64,000 bases of DNA from Bacteroidetes bacterium 37-13 (GCA_001897535.1 MKTC01000020.1:1-64000), one strand, 5' to 3'. Numbered from the stretch's first letter, positions 41,834 to 51,054 are shown. The notes: generated by a model from the sequence alone, not told the origin. Numbers and translations: made by a program.

Positions 41834-43105
41834 ATGTTTGAAATAAAAAAACAACCACTTACTGAACTTGATTTCTTCAGGCAAAGATTAAGCTCAACCG
41901 AAAGGCTCGCTGCAACTAAGCAACAGCAGCTTAATTCGCTTTTAGAAATTACCGAAGCAGTAAACCACAACATGCCGATTTATGCGCTCACAAAAATCTA
42001 TGAAAATATTTTAAGAGCGCACCAAGGTATAGGTTCTGTTACTTTAATTTTAAAAAGTACAGAACACCAGTGGGCTTGCGAACTTCGAAACGAGAACCTT
42101 CAGCCAATTAGTGCTTTTTCAGCATTAGTTAGCCATTTATTAAAATGCAAAAGCACTTACAAAGTACAAGAAAATGACCCTGAAATACTGCGCGAGTTTC
42201 AATACATCATTCCTGTATTTCACAAAAAAGAACCAATTGGTTTTTCACTTGTGGGCAACATGAAAGATGCTGATGGCAATGCACAAGAAGAGAAGCTGAA
42301 ATTTATACAAGCCATCACCAATATTGTTGCCGTAGCAAACGAAAACAAAAAACTATTTAAAAGTCAATTAGAAAAGCTATTGATAGAGAAGGAATTTACG
42401 GTTGCCGAAGAAATTCAGCGCACACTTATTCCAAGCAAATTGCCCAACAATGAAAAGTTAGAAGTTGCCGCATTTTACAAAGCACAAAAAAGTATTGGTG
42501 GCGATTATTACGACCTCATCAAACTTTCTGAAACCGAGTATATATTTTGTATTTGTGATGTTAGTGGCAAAGGTGTTTCCGCAGCCTTAATTATGGCAAA
42601 TTTACAAGCCAACCTACGCATTCTTGCTGTTCGAAATTATCCATTGGAGCAGTTGGTAGATATGATGAATCGAAACATGCGCAGCATCACACAAGGCGAA
42701 AAATATTGCACCATGTTTATTGGTTTAATCAATACAGAAACACGCAAATTAACTTATGTAAATGGAGGACACACTTCTTCACTTTTACTCAATGGAAATG
42801 AATTGATTCAGTTAGATAAAGGCTGTACTATCATTGGCATGTTCGAAATTCTACCATTCATAAATGTTGGTGAAATTTTGCTTGAAAAAGATGCTTTGAT
42901 TTTAAATTACACTGATGGGCTTTCTGAAGCAACAGACCCAGATGGGAACTTATTCGACACCGATAGAATTGAAAATTTCTTATTAAACAATTCAACTTCT
43001 ACACTTGCAGATTTCAATAAAAATCTAATTCAGGAAATGGTAGATTTTAAAAGAGGGACTGAATATGATGATGACTTAACATTGCTCACGCTTCGCGTGC
43101 ACTAA
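41834..43105 (+). CDS. PP2C-type (SpoIIE/RsbU-like) phosphatase with N-terminal GAF-like domain
   Basis: 423 residues, no membrane span. About residues 30-175 form a GAF-like sensor region ending in a coiled helix (VANENKKLFKSQLEKLLIEK). The SpoIIE domain follows: TVAEEIQRTLIPSKLP (about 193-208), GGDYYDLI (metal Asp), ICDVSGKGVSAALIMANLQA (about 236-255), NGGHTSSLLL, and LNYTDGLSEATDPDG plus YDDDLTLLTLR with the last metal-binding Asp. Family role: dephosphorylation of anti-sigma-factor antagonists in partner-switching. No partner STAS or kinase gene is in the window. Its stop overlaps the oppositely oriented Wzy-like gene by 30 nt. Confidence 0.85.
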   Translation: MFEIKKQPLTELDFFRQRLSSTERLAATKQQQLNSLLEITEAVNHNMPIYALTKIYENILRAHQGIGSVTLILKSTEHQWACELRNENLQPISAFSALVSHLLKCKSTYKVQENDPEILREFQYIIPVFHKKEPIGFSLVGNMKDADGNAQEEKLKFIQAITNIVAVANENKKLFKSQLEKLLIEKEFTVAEEIQRTLIPSKLPNNEKLEVAAFYKAQKSIGGDYYDLIKLSETEYIFCICDVSGKGVSAALIMANLQANLRILAVRNYPLEQLVDMMNRNMRSITQGEKYCTMFIGLINTETRKLTYVNGGHTSSLLLNGNELIQLDKGCTIIGMFEILPFINVGEILLEKDALILNYTDGLSEATDPDGNLFDTDRIENFLLNNSTSTLADFNKNLIQEMVDFKRGTEYDDDLTLLTLRVH

Positions 43106-44518
43106 ACCTTGAGTTGCCATTATTAGAATTAAGGTAATTGCAAACAAATACAGCGTTCCAATTTTATCTGTTTCCAACATATCGTTCAGCATAAGTGAAA
43201 TATAAATGCTCATTAGTGAAACAATTGCAGTAAGCACAATTCGTTTATCCTCCACCAAAGACTGAGCATGATAAGTGTTTTCACCTACAATAAAAATTGC
43301 AATCGTAAGCACTACAAATATCAGCAGCCCTACAATTCCTTGTTCAACCCAGAGCAGTAAAAAATAATTATGAATGGTTGAACGCTCTTCGTTATCACTC
43401 ACCCAAGTTTCAAAACTTGTAACAGCATATTCTTTGTAATACGGATAAAAATTTCCCGGGCCAACACCCATCAATGGTCTATCTGCAATCATGCGTGCGC
43501 CCGCAATCCAGCGATAAACTCGCTCCATACTACTTACATCTTTGCCTTCAATTGTTGCACTTAAATGGTCGCCAAATTCATCGTGCCAAATTGTTTCGTC
43601 AAATTCCGGAGCGTGTTTCAAATATCGGTTTCCTTCTGCAATGTATGCTACGCCAAGAATTGCGCCTATAACTGCTACTGCTAATACAACCTTGGTTAAA
43701 CGCCATTTAACTACATAAATAAAAGGAATCATAAGCACAACAGCTCCTATAGCCGCGCGGGTATATGAAAAATATATTGCCAGCACAAAAAATATTTTTG
43801 CAAAGTCTAATAATATTTTCTGCCAAGAGCCCTTTTTATACCAAGTAGCAGCCAGCCAAATAAAAGGATAAAATGCCATTAGCATTAAGGCATAATTCAC
43901 GTGATTGATAAAAAACGGCCCAACACATTGGTTTATTTCTTCAAAACCAAAACCGGTAAGTGCATGGCGTAAGAAAATAATTACGGTTGCAAACAACATT
44001 GTACTGAAGATGCACCAAAAAGCAATTCTTAAGCGTTCGTAAGTGTTTACAACAATAGCGGTGAGGTAAACAAAAACAGTAGCATACCATATTTTTGCCA
44101 GAAATATTTTGAATGAAACTGTGAAGTTGAGCGAATTAAGTGCACTGATAAAAAACCAAGAAATATAGAGCAACAACAACAGTAAAACCGGATGGTTCAC
44201 AAATCTTTTTGAAAGCGCATCGGGATTGGTTAATAGATAAAAAAAAGTAACCAGCATCAACCCTACCATCAATGGCTCTGCAGGCAAGTCAGTAGATAAA
44301 GATGAACTAAAACTAAACTCAAAAGCAATAGGCAATGAAGCCAATAATGCAAAATACAACCAACTAAAATTTGTGAGCCCCAACCAAACTACCGGAACAA
44401 GTATCGGCAAGCCGGCAAGTGGCAAAAAATCAAAAGCAAATGCTCCCGAAATACACAAAATGGTGAGTATTCCGTAGCTCCAAAATATTCCCAAATTCAG
44501 TTTGGAAATAGCATTCAT
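43076..44518 (-). CDS. O-antigen ligase/polymerase-like membrane protein (Wzy/WaaL family)
   Basis: 480 residues with about twelve hydrophobic spans. The large periplasmic loop near the C-terminal third contains SSMERVYRWIAGARMIADRP then LMGVGPGNFYPYYKEYA (about 325-365), the Wzy_C/O-antigen ligase signature with its Arg and Gly-Pro-Gly-Asn-Phe motif. WVSDNEERSTIHNYFLLLW follows with the conserved His. It either polymerises repeat units or joins glycan to an acceptor; these cannot be separated here. Directly downstream of, and abutting, the Wzz-like gene. Confidence 0.8.
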   Translation of the reverse strand: MNAISKLNLGIFWSYGILTILCISGAFAFDFLPLAGLPILVPVVWLGLTNFSWLYFALLASLPIAFEFSFSSSLSTDLPAEPLMVGLMLVTFFYLLTNPDALSKRFVNHPVLLLLLLYISWFFISALNSLNFTVSFKIFLAKIWYATVFVYLTAIVVNTYERLRIAFWCIFSTMLFATVIIFLRHALTGFGFEEINQCVGPFFINHVNYALMLMAFYPFIWLAATWYKKGSWQKILLDFAKIFFVLAIYFSYTRAAIGAVVLMIPFIYVVKWRLTKVVLAVAVIGAILGVAYIAEGNRYLKHAPEFDETIWHDEFGDHLSATIEGKDVSSMERVYRWIAGARMIADRPLMGVGPGNFYPYYKEYAVTSFETWVSDNEERSTIHNYFLLLWVEQGIVGLLIFVVLTIAIFIVGENTYHAQSLVEDKRIVLTAIVSLMSIYISLMLNDMLETDKIGTLYLFAITLILIMATQGLVHAKREQC

Positions 44519-45466
44519 TTATGCTGCGTTTAATTGCTTTTTAAAAGCATCAAATTGCTCTACAAAAAGTGCACCGATACATGAAAAAATCAACGCAATC
44601 ACAAATGCAATCACAACAATCAATGAACGTTGTGGCTTATCGCGCCTATCGGCAGGTTCTGCTTTTTCAATAATACTTAAAGAGGAAACTGTATTAGAAA
44701 TTGAAACCTTTAATTGGTCTTGAATGTTTACTTTATTCAAAATTTCGCGCTGTGTGTTATTGATAATTTTAAACAATTGACGAACTGTTTCCCGCGCCAA
44801 AAAATTATCGCCATCAACCATCAATTCTCCATACTGGCTAAAGGTAACTTTTAAATGATTCAACTTTATTAAAGAATCTGCTTCACTATTTAAGCTACTA
44901 AGCTTAGCAGAACTTGCAGTAATATCATCTTGAATTGCTGAAAGCAACAGTGCTCTATTGCTTTTTATGGCTTGGCTATTTTGTTCATCTAAAATTTCTA
45001 CAACTTTATTTACAATAGTTGCAGCCAGCTTCGGATCGGTATCATAAAGCGAAACCTCAATCGCATCTTTTTCAGTTTTTATTGCAGTATAATTCTTTAA
45101 AAATTTCTTATACACCGTTGTTTTCCAAAACTTCTTTGTAGTATCTACTTTATAGTGTTTTGCAATATCAAACTGAGCAATAATATCTTCAATCAACTGC
45201 TTTGAATTTGCCATTGTAAGCAAACGGTTTACATCATTTTTATCACCAAAATAATTCATTACCTGAGTGCTGTTGAATATCATATTTCTATCGTTTTGCG
45301 ACTGGTTCACAGGATAAAAAACCGACTGAGACAAATAATATTCATCTAACACAAAAAGCGCCACCAACGCAGCTACAACTGCTGAAAGAATTGAAACACC
45401 TATAATATGTTTCTTCCATTTCAATAAAACTTTCGTTGCCGAAACTAAATTCTGTTGCTCATTCAT
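44519..45466 (-). CDS. Wzz-like polysaccharide chain-length determinant/co-polymerase
   Basis: 315 residues. It has two membrane spans at the ends (HIIGVSILSAVVAALVALFV at about 16-35; SLIVVIAFVIALIFSCIGAL at about 282-301), with a long periplasmic alpha/beta and coiled region between. The Pro-rich ADRRDKPQRS segment precedes the second span, as in PCP1/Wzz proteins. No cytoplasmic tyrosine-kinase domain (no Walker A) is present, so it is of the Wzz type rather than full BY-kinase. It abuts the Wzy-like gene (stop and start adjacent), forming a two-gene polysaccharide unit. Confidence 0.82.
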   Translation of the reverse strand: MNEQQNLVSATKVLLKWKKHIIGVSILSAVVAALVALFVLDEYYLSQSVFYPVNQSQNDRNMIFNSTQVMNYFGDKNDVNRLLTMANSKQLIEDIIAQFDIAKHYKVDTTKKFWKTTVYKKFLKNYTAIKTEKDAIEVSLYDTDPKLAATIVNKVVEILDEQNSQAIKSNRALLLSAIQDDITASSAKLSSLNSEADSLIKLNHLKVTFSQYGELMVDGDNFLARETVRQLFKIINNTQREILNKVNIQDQLKVSISNTVSSLSIIEKAEPADRRDKPQRSLIVVIAFVIALIFSCIGALFVEQFDAFKKQLNAA

Positions 45467-45613
45467 TCTTTAAAAAATATGGAGCGAAAATAATGGAATA
45501 ACTTTTCTACACTAAAAAGAATAGCAAATAGCAAGTTCTCTACCATATTTTAGAAACTTAAAATACGAATATCTGAATAGTTCATAATTTTATGCAAAAA
45601 CTTAAATTGCTAT

Positions 45614-45621
45614 TAAATTCG
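45614..45621 (+). promoter_or_regulatory. Candidate -7 box (TAAATTCG) of asd
   Basis: TAnnTTCG form, 20 nt before the asd ATG. No TTG at the expected -33 spacing, so support is partial. The 175-nt divergent region between asd and the Wzz-like gene holds nothing else I recognise. Confidence 0.35.
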
Positions 45622-45641
45622 CGCATCAATTAAACATAAAA

Positions 45642-46634
45642 ATGAAAATAGCTGTGGTAGGTGCCACCGGATTAGTAGGCACCAAAATGTTGCAAGTTTT
45701 AGAAGAAAGAAATTTTCCTGTAACCGAATTGTTTCCTGTAGCTTCAGAAAAATCAATTGGCAAAAAGGTAATTTTTAAAGGTAAAGAGATTGGCGTAATA
45801 GGCTACAAAGAAGCCATTGCAGCTAAACCCGATGTGGCAATTTTTTCTGCCGGAGGAAGCACTTCGAAACTCATTGCGCCAGAATTTGCAGCAGCAGGAA
45901 TCACAGTAATTGATAATTCTTCAGCATGGCGAATGGAACCCAATATTCCGCTTGTGGTGCCAGAAGTAAACGCTGATGTGCTTACTAAAAACGATAAAAT
46001 AATAGCCAACCCAAACTGTTCAACCATACAAATGGTATTGGTTCTAAAGCCGCTGCACGATAAATATAAAATTAAAAGAGTGGTTGTTTCTACCTACCAA
46101 AGCGTAACCGGAACTGGTAAAAAAGGTGTTGATCAACTTTTTGCTGAAAGAGAAAAAAAAGAGGCAACCGAAAAGGCTTACAACTATCCTATTGATTTAA
46201 ACGTGTTACCACACATTGATGTGTTTTTAGAAAATGGCTATACCAAAGAAGAAATGAAAATGGTAAACGAAACCCAGAAAATAATGGGCGACAAAACCAT
46301 AAAAGTAACTGCTACAACCGTGCGTGTGCCAGTGGTTGGCGGCCACAGCGAAAGCCTTAATATTGAATTTGAAAACGATTTTAATATTGAAGAAATACGC
46401 CAAATTCTAAATAAAGCTCCGGGCGTAGTTCTTTCTGATGATGTGAAGAATAATATTTATCCCATGCCACTTTTAGCACACGAAAAAGACGAAACTTTTG
46501 TAGGCAGAATAAGGCGCGATGAATCGCAAGAAAACACTTTGAATTGCTGGGTTGTTTCTGATAATTTACGTAAAGGTGCAGCTACAAATGCCATTCAAAT
46601 TGCTGAATATTTATTGCAAAATAAGCTGCTATAA
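45642..46634 (+). CDS. asd: Aspartate-semialdehyde dehydrogenase
   Basis: 330 residues. It reduces aspartyl-4-phosphate with NADPH, leading to lysine/diaminopimelate, threonine and methionine. The N-terminal NADP-binding loop is AVVGATGLVGTKML (about residues 3-16). The catalytic Cys is in IANPNCSTIQMV (about 125-136), followed by STYQSVTGTGKKG (about 150-162). VPVVGGHSESLNIEF (about 227-241) carries the acid/base His, and a C-terminal GAATNAIQIAEYLL helix closes the fold. It leads a plus-strand run of four genes to rlmN. Confidence 0.94.
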   Translation: MKIAVVGATGLVGTKMLQVLEERNFPVTELFPVASEKSIGKKVIFKGKEIGVIGYKEAIAAKPDVAIFSAGGSTSKLIAPEFAAAGITVIDNSSAWRMEPNIPLVVPEVNADVLTKNDKIIANPNCSTIQMVLVLKPLHDKYKIKRVVVSTYQSVTGTGKKGVDQLFAEREKKEATEKAYNYPIDLNVLPHIDVFLENGYTKEEMKMVNETQKIMGDKTIKVTATTVRVPVVGGHSESLNIEFENDFNIEEIRQILNKAPGVVLSDDVKNNIYPMPLLAHEKDETFVGRIRRDESQENTLNCWVVSDNLRKGAATNAIQIAEYLLQNKLL

Positions 46635-46681
46635 ATTATTGCAACAAGCTCTATTCTATCATATATTAAACACTACCTAAA

Positions 46682-47656
46682 ATGAATTGTAAAATTATTT
46701 ACCCTATAATTTTAATTTTCATTGCAAGTTCTTGTGCAAGTACAAAACAAACAGAGTTTAATTTACAAAGCACGCAAAACAAGTTTACAGGTTCAAATTA
46801 TTTACCCTTTTTTAGAAGCGAAAAACCTACGCCAATCCACGATTTACAGATTGATACTTTACTTACAAAAAAGTTTTCATTCCATTCTTTAAACGCTGCC
46901 AATGCAATCGGAGTGCTTAATATTTTAACCGAATACATAAAAGCCGATAAAGATTATCGCACCAAACCAACGCTTGAAAAAAGAGTTGAGCGGCTTGAAC
47001 TTTTACAAGAAATAAACCAAAAAATAAATGTTGCTTCTTTAGAAATTTCTGCCGTGGCCGGTGAATTAGATTATGAAGAAGAAAGAATAAATCAGGTAGC
47101 ACAATACTTAAAAGGAAAAGAAGAAACCACCGAAAGAGCTCTCATTATTAGCTCAATTATTGTTGGCGCCACAAGCGCCATTGCCGCAGAAACAATTTCA
47201 CTTACCCAATCTGAAAGTACTGCTCCGGCTTACATTGGAATTGGCAGCAGTATTGTTGAAGCCACCTTAGGTGTATTGATGCTCGTGAACAAAAGAAAGA
47301 TAACTTTTTACCATAAAAATAACCCACTGAAAGATATTTGGGAAGCACCGGAAACTTCTAAATTCTATCCGCCTTCTATTTGGTATTACTTAAACTACCA
47401 AAACCCAAAAGATACCGTAAAATCTCTCCGCCTTCAATTAGCAGATAAGTGGATTAGCCTCGGGCAAATTGCAAGTACTAAAGAAAAAAACAGGCATAAA
47501 ATGTATGAACTATTTTTTGGTGAAGGCGGCAACTACAGTTCTGGTCAGCTTAGCAACCGCGCTGTAATGCTCGATCAAGTAGAAGCCAATATCAAACTAA
47601 TGAAACAAGAACTAAACTTGCTGCTTATTGATATTGATAAACTCAACAGCAAATAA
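46682..47656 (+). CDS. Lipoprotein with internal transmembrane hairpin, unknown function
   Basis: 324 residues. The SPII signal ends at ASSC (lipidated Cys about residue 18). A helical, charged region with likely coiled coil follows (about 90-155; KRVERLELLQEINQKINVAS). Then come two hydrophobic segments separated by ~12 residues (ALIISSIIVGATSAIAAETI at about 158-177 and APAYIGIGSSIVEATLGVLM at about 186-205), and a basic KRK. A C-terminal helical region completes it. A lipid-anchored protein with a central membrane hairpin is unusual. I do not recognise a family. It lies 47 nt after asd and 16 nt before the epimerase gene. Confidence 0.55.
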   Translation: MNCKIIYPIILIFIASSCASTKQTEFNLQSTQNKFTGSNYLPFFRSEKPTPIHDLQIDTLLTKKFSFHSLNAANAIGVLNILTEYIKADKDYRTKPTLEKRVERLELLQEINQKINVASLEISAVAGELDYEEERINQVAQYLKGKEETTERALIISSIIVGATSAIAAETISLTQSESTAPAYIGIGSSIVEATLGVLMLVNKRKITFYHKNNPLKDIWEAPETSKFYPPSIWYYLNYQNPKDTVKSLRLQLADKWISLGQIASTKEKNRHKMYELFFGEGGNYSSGQLSNRAVMLDQVEANIKLMKQELNLLLIDIDKLNSK

Positions 47657-47672
47657 AAAGCACGAAATCAAT

Positions 47673-48704
47673 ATGTCTTTAACGCTAAAATACAGACATA
47701 ACAACTTAGCATTCAAACATCCATTCACCATTTCAAAAGGCACTAAAACACACCAACCTTCGCTATTGGTTGAGCTAAGTTTTAATGGCATAAAAGGCTA
47801 TGGCGAAGCGCCTGCAATAAGCTACTACAACATTTCGGTAGAAAAAATGATAGCCGATATTGAAGCACAAAAATCTATGCTGGAAAATTTCGATTTCAAA
47901 GAACCCCATACTTTCTGGAATTTCATAAATCAACTTTTTCCCAACAATTCATTTTTAGTTGCTGCATTGGATATTGCCGCTTGGGATATTTATGGAAAAA
48001 TCCAGTTGCAGCCGCTATATAAACTTTGGAACACATCACAAAACAACACTCCACTTTCTGACTACACCATTGGCATTGATAGCATTGAAAAAATGCTTCA
48101 AAAAATAGATGAAATGCCTTTGCCTATCTATAAAATAAAATTGGGCACGGCACAAGATATTGCAATAATGAAAGCGCTGCGAAAGCATACCAATGCTACA
48201 TTTAGAATAGATGCAAATGCTGCTTGGACAATATCAGAAGCCTTAAATATTTTGCCTGTATTAAAAGATTTAGATGTGGAATTAGTAGAGCAACCTTTAG
48301 CAAAAGATAATTGGGAAGGAATGAAAATTTTATTTAAAAACTCACTCCTGCCTTTAATTGCCGATGAAAGTTGTGTAGCAGGATCTGACGTGAAAAAGTG
48401 CTTAAATTATTTTCACGGTATCAACATAAAACTCACAAAATGCGGAGGCATTACACCCGCATTGCGCATGATAGAAAATGCCCAACAATTAGGATTTAAA
48501 ATTATGCTCGGCAGCATGAACGAAAGCACTGTTGGCACTGCGGCAATTGTTCAATTAGCACCACAAGCAAATTATTTAGATGCTGATGGTCCGCTGCTTT
48601 TAAATGAAGATACAGCAGAAGGTTTATACTATAATTTTGGAAAAGTTTCTACCACCGAAACTCCTGGTTTAGGCATAAACTTAAACTCTGAATTTTTGTT
48701 TTAG
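47673..48704 (+). CDS. Enolase-superfamily dipeptide epimerase (L-Ala-D/L-Glu epimerase-like)
   Basis: 343 residues from ATG 47673; a 15-codon upstream in-frame extension overlaps the previous gene and is unconserved. The (beta/alpha)8-barrel muconate-lactonizing/mandelate-racemase fold has the two catalytic lysines in IYKIKLG (K-x-K, about residues 151-157) and NIKLTKCGGI (about 248-257). Metal ligands are in RIDANAAW (Asp, about 175-182), VELVEQPL (Glu) and IADESC (Asp). LGSMNESTVG closes the substrate pocket. The pattern fits dipeptide epimerases, probably murein-peptide recycling; exact dipeptide unknown. Confidence 0.82.
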   Translation: MSLTLKYRHNNLAFKHPFTISKGTKTHQPSLLVELSFNGIKGYGEAPAISYYNISVEKMIADIEAQKSMLENFDFKEPHTFWNFINQLFPNNSFLVAALDIAAWDIYGKIQLQPLYKLWNTSQNNTPLSDYTIGIDSIEKMLQKIDEMPLPIYKIKLGTAQDIAIMKALRKHTNATFRIDANAAWTISEALNILPVLKDLDVELVEQPLAKDNWEGMKILFKNSLLPLIADESCVAGSDVKKCLNYFHGINIKLTKCGGITPALRMIENAQQLGFKIMLGSMNESTVGTAAIVQLAPQANYLDADGPLLLNEDTAEGLYYNFGKVSTTETPGLGINLNSEFLF

Positions 48705-48729
48705 AAATCTCCCATCACCAATTTTTAAG

Positions 48730-48737
48730 TACTTTTG
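48730..48737 (+). promoter_or_regulatory. -7 box of rlmN (TACTTTTG)
   Basis: Exact TAnnTTTG match lying 8 nt before the ATG, predicting a very short 5' leader. The nearest upstream TTTG (48695-48698) is 31 nt away, longer than usual. Confidence 0.45.
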
Positions 48738-48745
48738 CAGCACAA

Positions 48746-49786
48746 ATGAGTACGCAACAAGATATTAGACTTCTTTCAAAAGAAGAAATAGAAACGCGCT
48801 TATCCGCTTTGGGCGAGCCAAAATTTAGAGCTAAACAAGTTTTAGAATGGCTTTGGAAAAAAGGTGCGCTCAGCTTCGATGAAATGACGAATCTTTCAAA
48901 ACCGCTGCGCGAAAAACTAAGTACGGAATTTGTATTCAATCCTGTATTGGAAGATGTGGTGCAAAAAAGTAATGATGGCACCGTGAAATTAGCCATGCGC
49001 TTACACGATAACCGAATTATTGAAGGCGTGATGATTCCTGAAGATGACCGCGCTACAGCTTGCGTTTCTTCACAAGTGGGTTGTACGCTTAGCTGCTCCT
49101 TTTGCGCTACCGGCTTTTTAAAACGCGAACGCAACCTTTCTACTGCCGAAATTTACGACCAAGTAACTTTGCTTAACCGCCATGCGGCACGCTCTAACAA
49201 TGGCAGAGGTTTAACCAACATCGTTTACATGGGAATGGGTGAACCACTTTTGAATTACGACAATGTGATGCAAAGTATAAGAATTCTCACTTCTCCAGAT
49301 GGCCTAAATATGGCTGCAAAACGCATTACCGTTTCTACTTCCGGCATCGAGCGCGGTATTAGAAAAATGGCTGATGAAGGCGTAAAATTCAACTTGGCAT
49401 TTTCGCTACATGCACCAACTAACGAAAAGCGGGAAAAAATTATGGACATCAACCGCAGCAATAAATTAGAAGATGTGATTGCGGCACTCAATTATTTCTA
49501 CCAAAAAACAGGCAATAAAATAACTTTTGAATATATTTTATTCGATCACTTTAACGACTCGCTTGAAGATGCCGAAAATCTTGCAAAACTTTATAAACAA
49601 GTGCCGGCATTCATCAATTTAATTGATTACAATAATGTGGAAGGCGTAACGCTTAAACGCGCAAAACCCGGGAGGCGCGATGCGTTTTTAAACTACTTGA
49701 AAAATAAAAATATAGAAGCAAAAGTTAGGCGCAGCAGAGGCGATGATATTGATGCTGCTTGCGGTCAATTAGCTAATAAGCACTAA
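48746..49786 (+). CDS. rlmN: Dual-specificity 23S rRNA A2503/tRNA A37 C2-methyltransferase
   Basis: 346 residues, radical-SAM enzyme. The N-terminal helix-hairpin accessory domain (about 1-95) is followed by the [4Fe-4S] motif CTLSCSFCATGF (C-x3-C-x2-C, about residues 112-123). A SAM-binding GMGEPLLNYDNV (about 155-166) and VSTSGIERG segment come next. The methyl-carrying Cys is near the C-terminus (IDAACGQLA, about 334-342), and the second conserved Cys of the pair lies on the motif side. It makes m2A2503 in the peptidyl-transferase centre. Converges with the Fe-S gene 6 nt downstream. Confidence 0.95.
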   Translation: MSTQQDIRLLSKEEIETRLSALGEPKFRAKQVLEWLWKKGALSFDEMTNLSKPLREKLSTEFVFNPVLEDVVQKSNDGTVKLAMRLHDNRIIEGVMIPEDDRATACVSSQVGCTLSCSFCATGFLKRERNLSTAEIYDQVTLLNRHAARSNNGRGLTNIVYMGMGEPLLNYDNVMQSIRILTSPDGLNMAAKRITVSTSGIERGIRKMADEGVKFNLAFSLHAPTNEKREKIMDINRSNKLEDVIAALNYFYQKTGNKITFEYILFDHFNDSLEDAENLAKLYKQVPAFINLIDYNNVEGVTLKRAKPGRRDAFLNYLKNKNIEAKVRRSRGDDIDAACGQLANKH

Positions 49787-49792
49787 GCGCAA

Positions 49793-50578
49793 TTACGCCA
49801 AACCGTGTCCTGAAGCAAATAGTTCAACAATGTCAATTACTTTCACATCATCTTGCTTGTCATTTGCTTTCACACCATCGCTCATCATAATATTGCAATA
49901 AGGGCAAGCCGTAGCAATGTAATCTGCTTTAGTTTCTAATGCCTCTTCTGTACGCTTCACATTTATACGTTTAGAACCGTGTTCTTCTTCTTTAAAAACT
50001 TGCGCACCTCCGGCACCGCAGCACAAGCCTTTGGATCGGCAAGAATTCATTTCTACCAAATCTGCATCTAAGGTTTCTAAAACTGCCCGTGGTGCTTCGT
50101 AAATATTGTTTGCTCTTCCTAAATAACAGCTATCGTGGTAAGTAATTTTTTTGCCTTTAAACTGAGTAGAATCACTAAGCTTAAACTTGCCTTCGTTTAT
50201 TAGGTTTTGCAAAAAAGTGCTGTGGTGAATTACCTTGTAATTTCCGCCAAGCGAAGGATATTCATTTTTAATAATATTAAAGCAATGCGGGCAAGTAGTT
50301 ACAATTGTTTTCACGCCATAGCCGTTCATTACTTCAATATTTTGAAGTGCCAACATTTGGTAAACAAACTCATTTCCAGCACGTTTTGCAGGGTCTCCGG
50401 TGCAACTTTCTTCTGTTCCTAAAACAGCAAATTTTATGTTTAAGTGATTCAAAATTTTCACAAAAGTGCGCGTTACGTTCTGAGCTTTTTGGTCAAAAGA
50501 ACCTGCGCAGCCAATCCAAAAAAGAACTTCAGGAGTTTCGCCCGCTGCTGCGTATTCCGCCATTGTTTTTACTTCCAT
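49793..50578 (-). CDS. (Fe-S)-binding CCG-domain protein (HdrB/LutA/GlpC-like subunit)
   Basis: 261 residues; a start at the internal ATG at 50563 is equally possible. Two CCG-type cysteine clusters are present: FWIGCAGSFD with EESCTGDPAKR, CPHCFN (about 35-110) and YHDSCYLGR; then SCRSKGLCCGAGGAQVF (about 187-205) and ATACPYCNIMM. These bind non-canonical iron-sulfur clusters in heterodisulfide-reductase-B-like and lactate/glycerol-3-phosphate oxidoreductase subunits. The usual partner, a ferredoxin-like or FAD subunit, is not next door, so the electron partner is unknown. Cytoplasmic, no membrane span. Confidence 0.78.
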   Translation of the reverse strand: MEVKTMAEYAAAGETPEVLFWIGCAGSFDQKAQNVTRTFVKILNHLNIKFAVLGTEESCTGDPAKRAGNEFVYQMLALQNIEVMNGYGVKTIVTTCPHCFNIIKNEYPSLGGNYKVIHHSTFLQNLINEGKFKLSDSTQFKGKKITYHDSCYLGRANNIYEAPRAVLETLDADLVEMNSCRSKGLCCGAGGAQVFKEEEHGSKRINVKRTEEALETKADYIATACPYCNIMMSDGVKANDKQDDVKVIDIVELFASGHGLA

Positions 50579-50709
50579 GTTATATGCTTAGTTTTTGTTC
50601 AATTACCTTCCAAATAAAACAAGAGTTTGAAAAGTGTGCAAGGTTACAATTTTTTGAAGAGTTTTTGAAGGTTCAAAAATATTTAGCATTTAGAAGCTAT
50701 TGGGATTTA

Positions 50710-51054
50710 TCACTTCATTTTTTCTAACACTTCCAGCAAAACCACAGCTTGGTTGTGTATTTCATCTTTTGCAGAATAAAGCAGCGTAGTAGGTTTCTTT
50801 TTTGAAATACTTTTTATTCGTTCTAAAATAGCAGTACAAGATTTCAACTCTTCTTTGTAGCGCACTTTAAATTCAGGATATAATTCTGGTTTGTGTCCAA
50901 ACCATTTTCTTAGTTCAGTTGAAGGTGCAATTTCCTTTTCCCATTCATCTAAAGCAGCAGTTTCTTTACTAATTCCTCTGGGCCAAATTCTATCCACCAA
51001 AATCCTGTAACCATCAGCTTTATCGGGCTTTTCATAAATACGTTTTATTTTCAT
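50710..51054 (-). CDS. DUF488 family protein (YeaO-like)
   Basis: 114 residues from ATG 51054; an eight-residue upstream extension is possible (51078). It shows the family's strong motif RILVDRIWPRGISKE (about residues 17-31), then WEKEIAPSTELRKWFGHKPE (about 37-56) and a C-terminal TLLYSAKDEIHNQAVVLLE (about 88-106) with its conserved His-Asn. The family is widespread and uncharacterised. Stand-alone; the 131 nt between it and the Fe-S gene hold nothing recognised. Confidence 0.8.
   Translation of the reverse strand: MKIKRIYEKPDKADGYRILVDRIWPRGISKETAALDEWEKEIAPSTELRKWFGHKPELYPEFKVRYKEELKSCTAILERIKSISKKKPTTLLYSAKDEIHNQAVVLLEVLEKMK

Noticed and set aside
50305-50727. 140-codon plus-strand ORF opposite the Fe-S protein gene.
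   Set aside because: It reads the complement of conserved cysteine motifs and has no signal or domain of its own.
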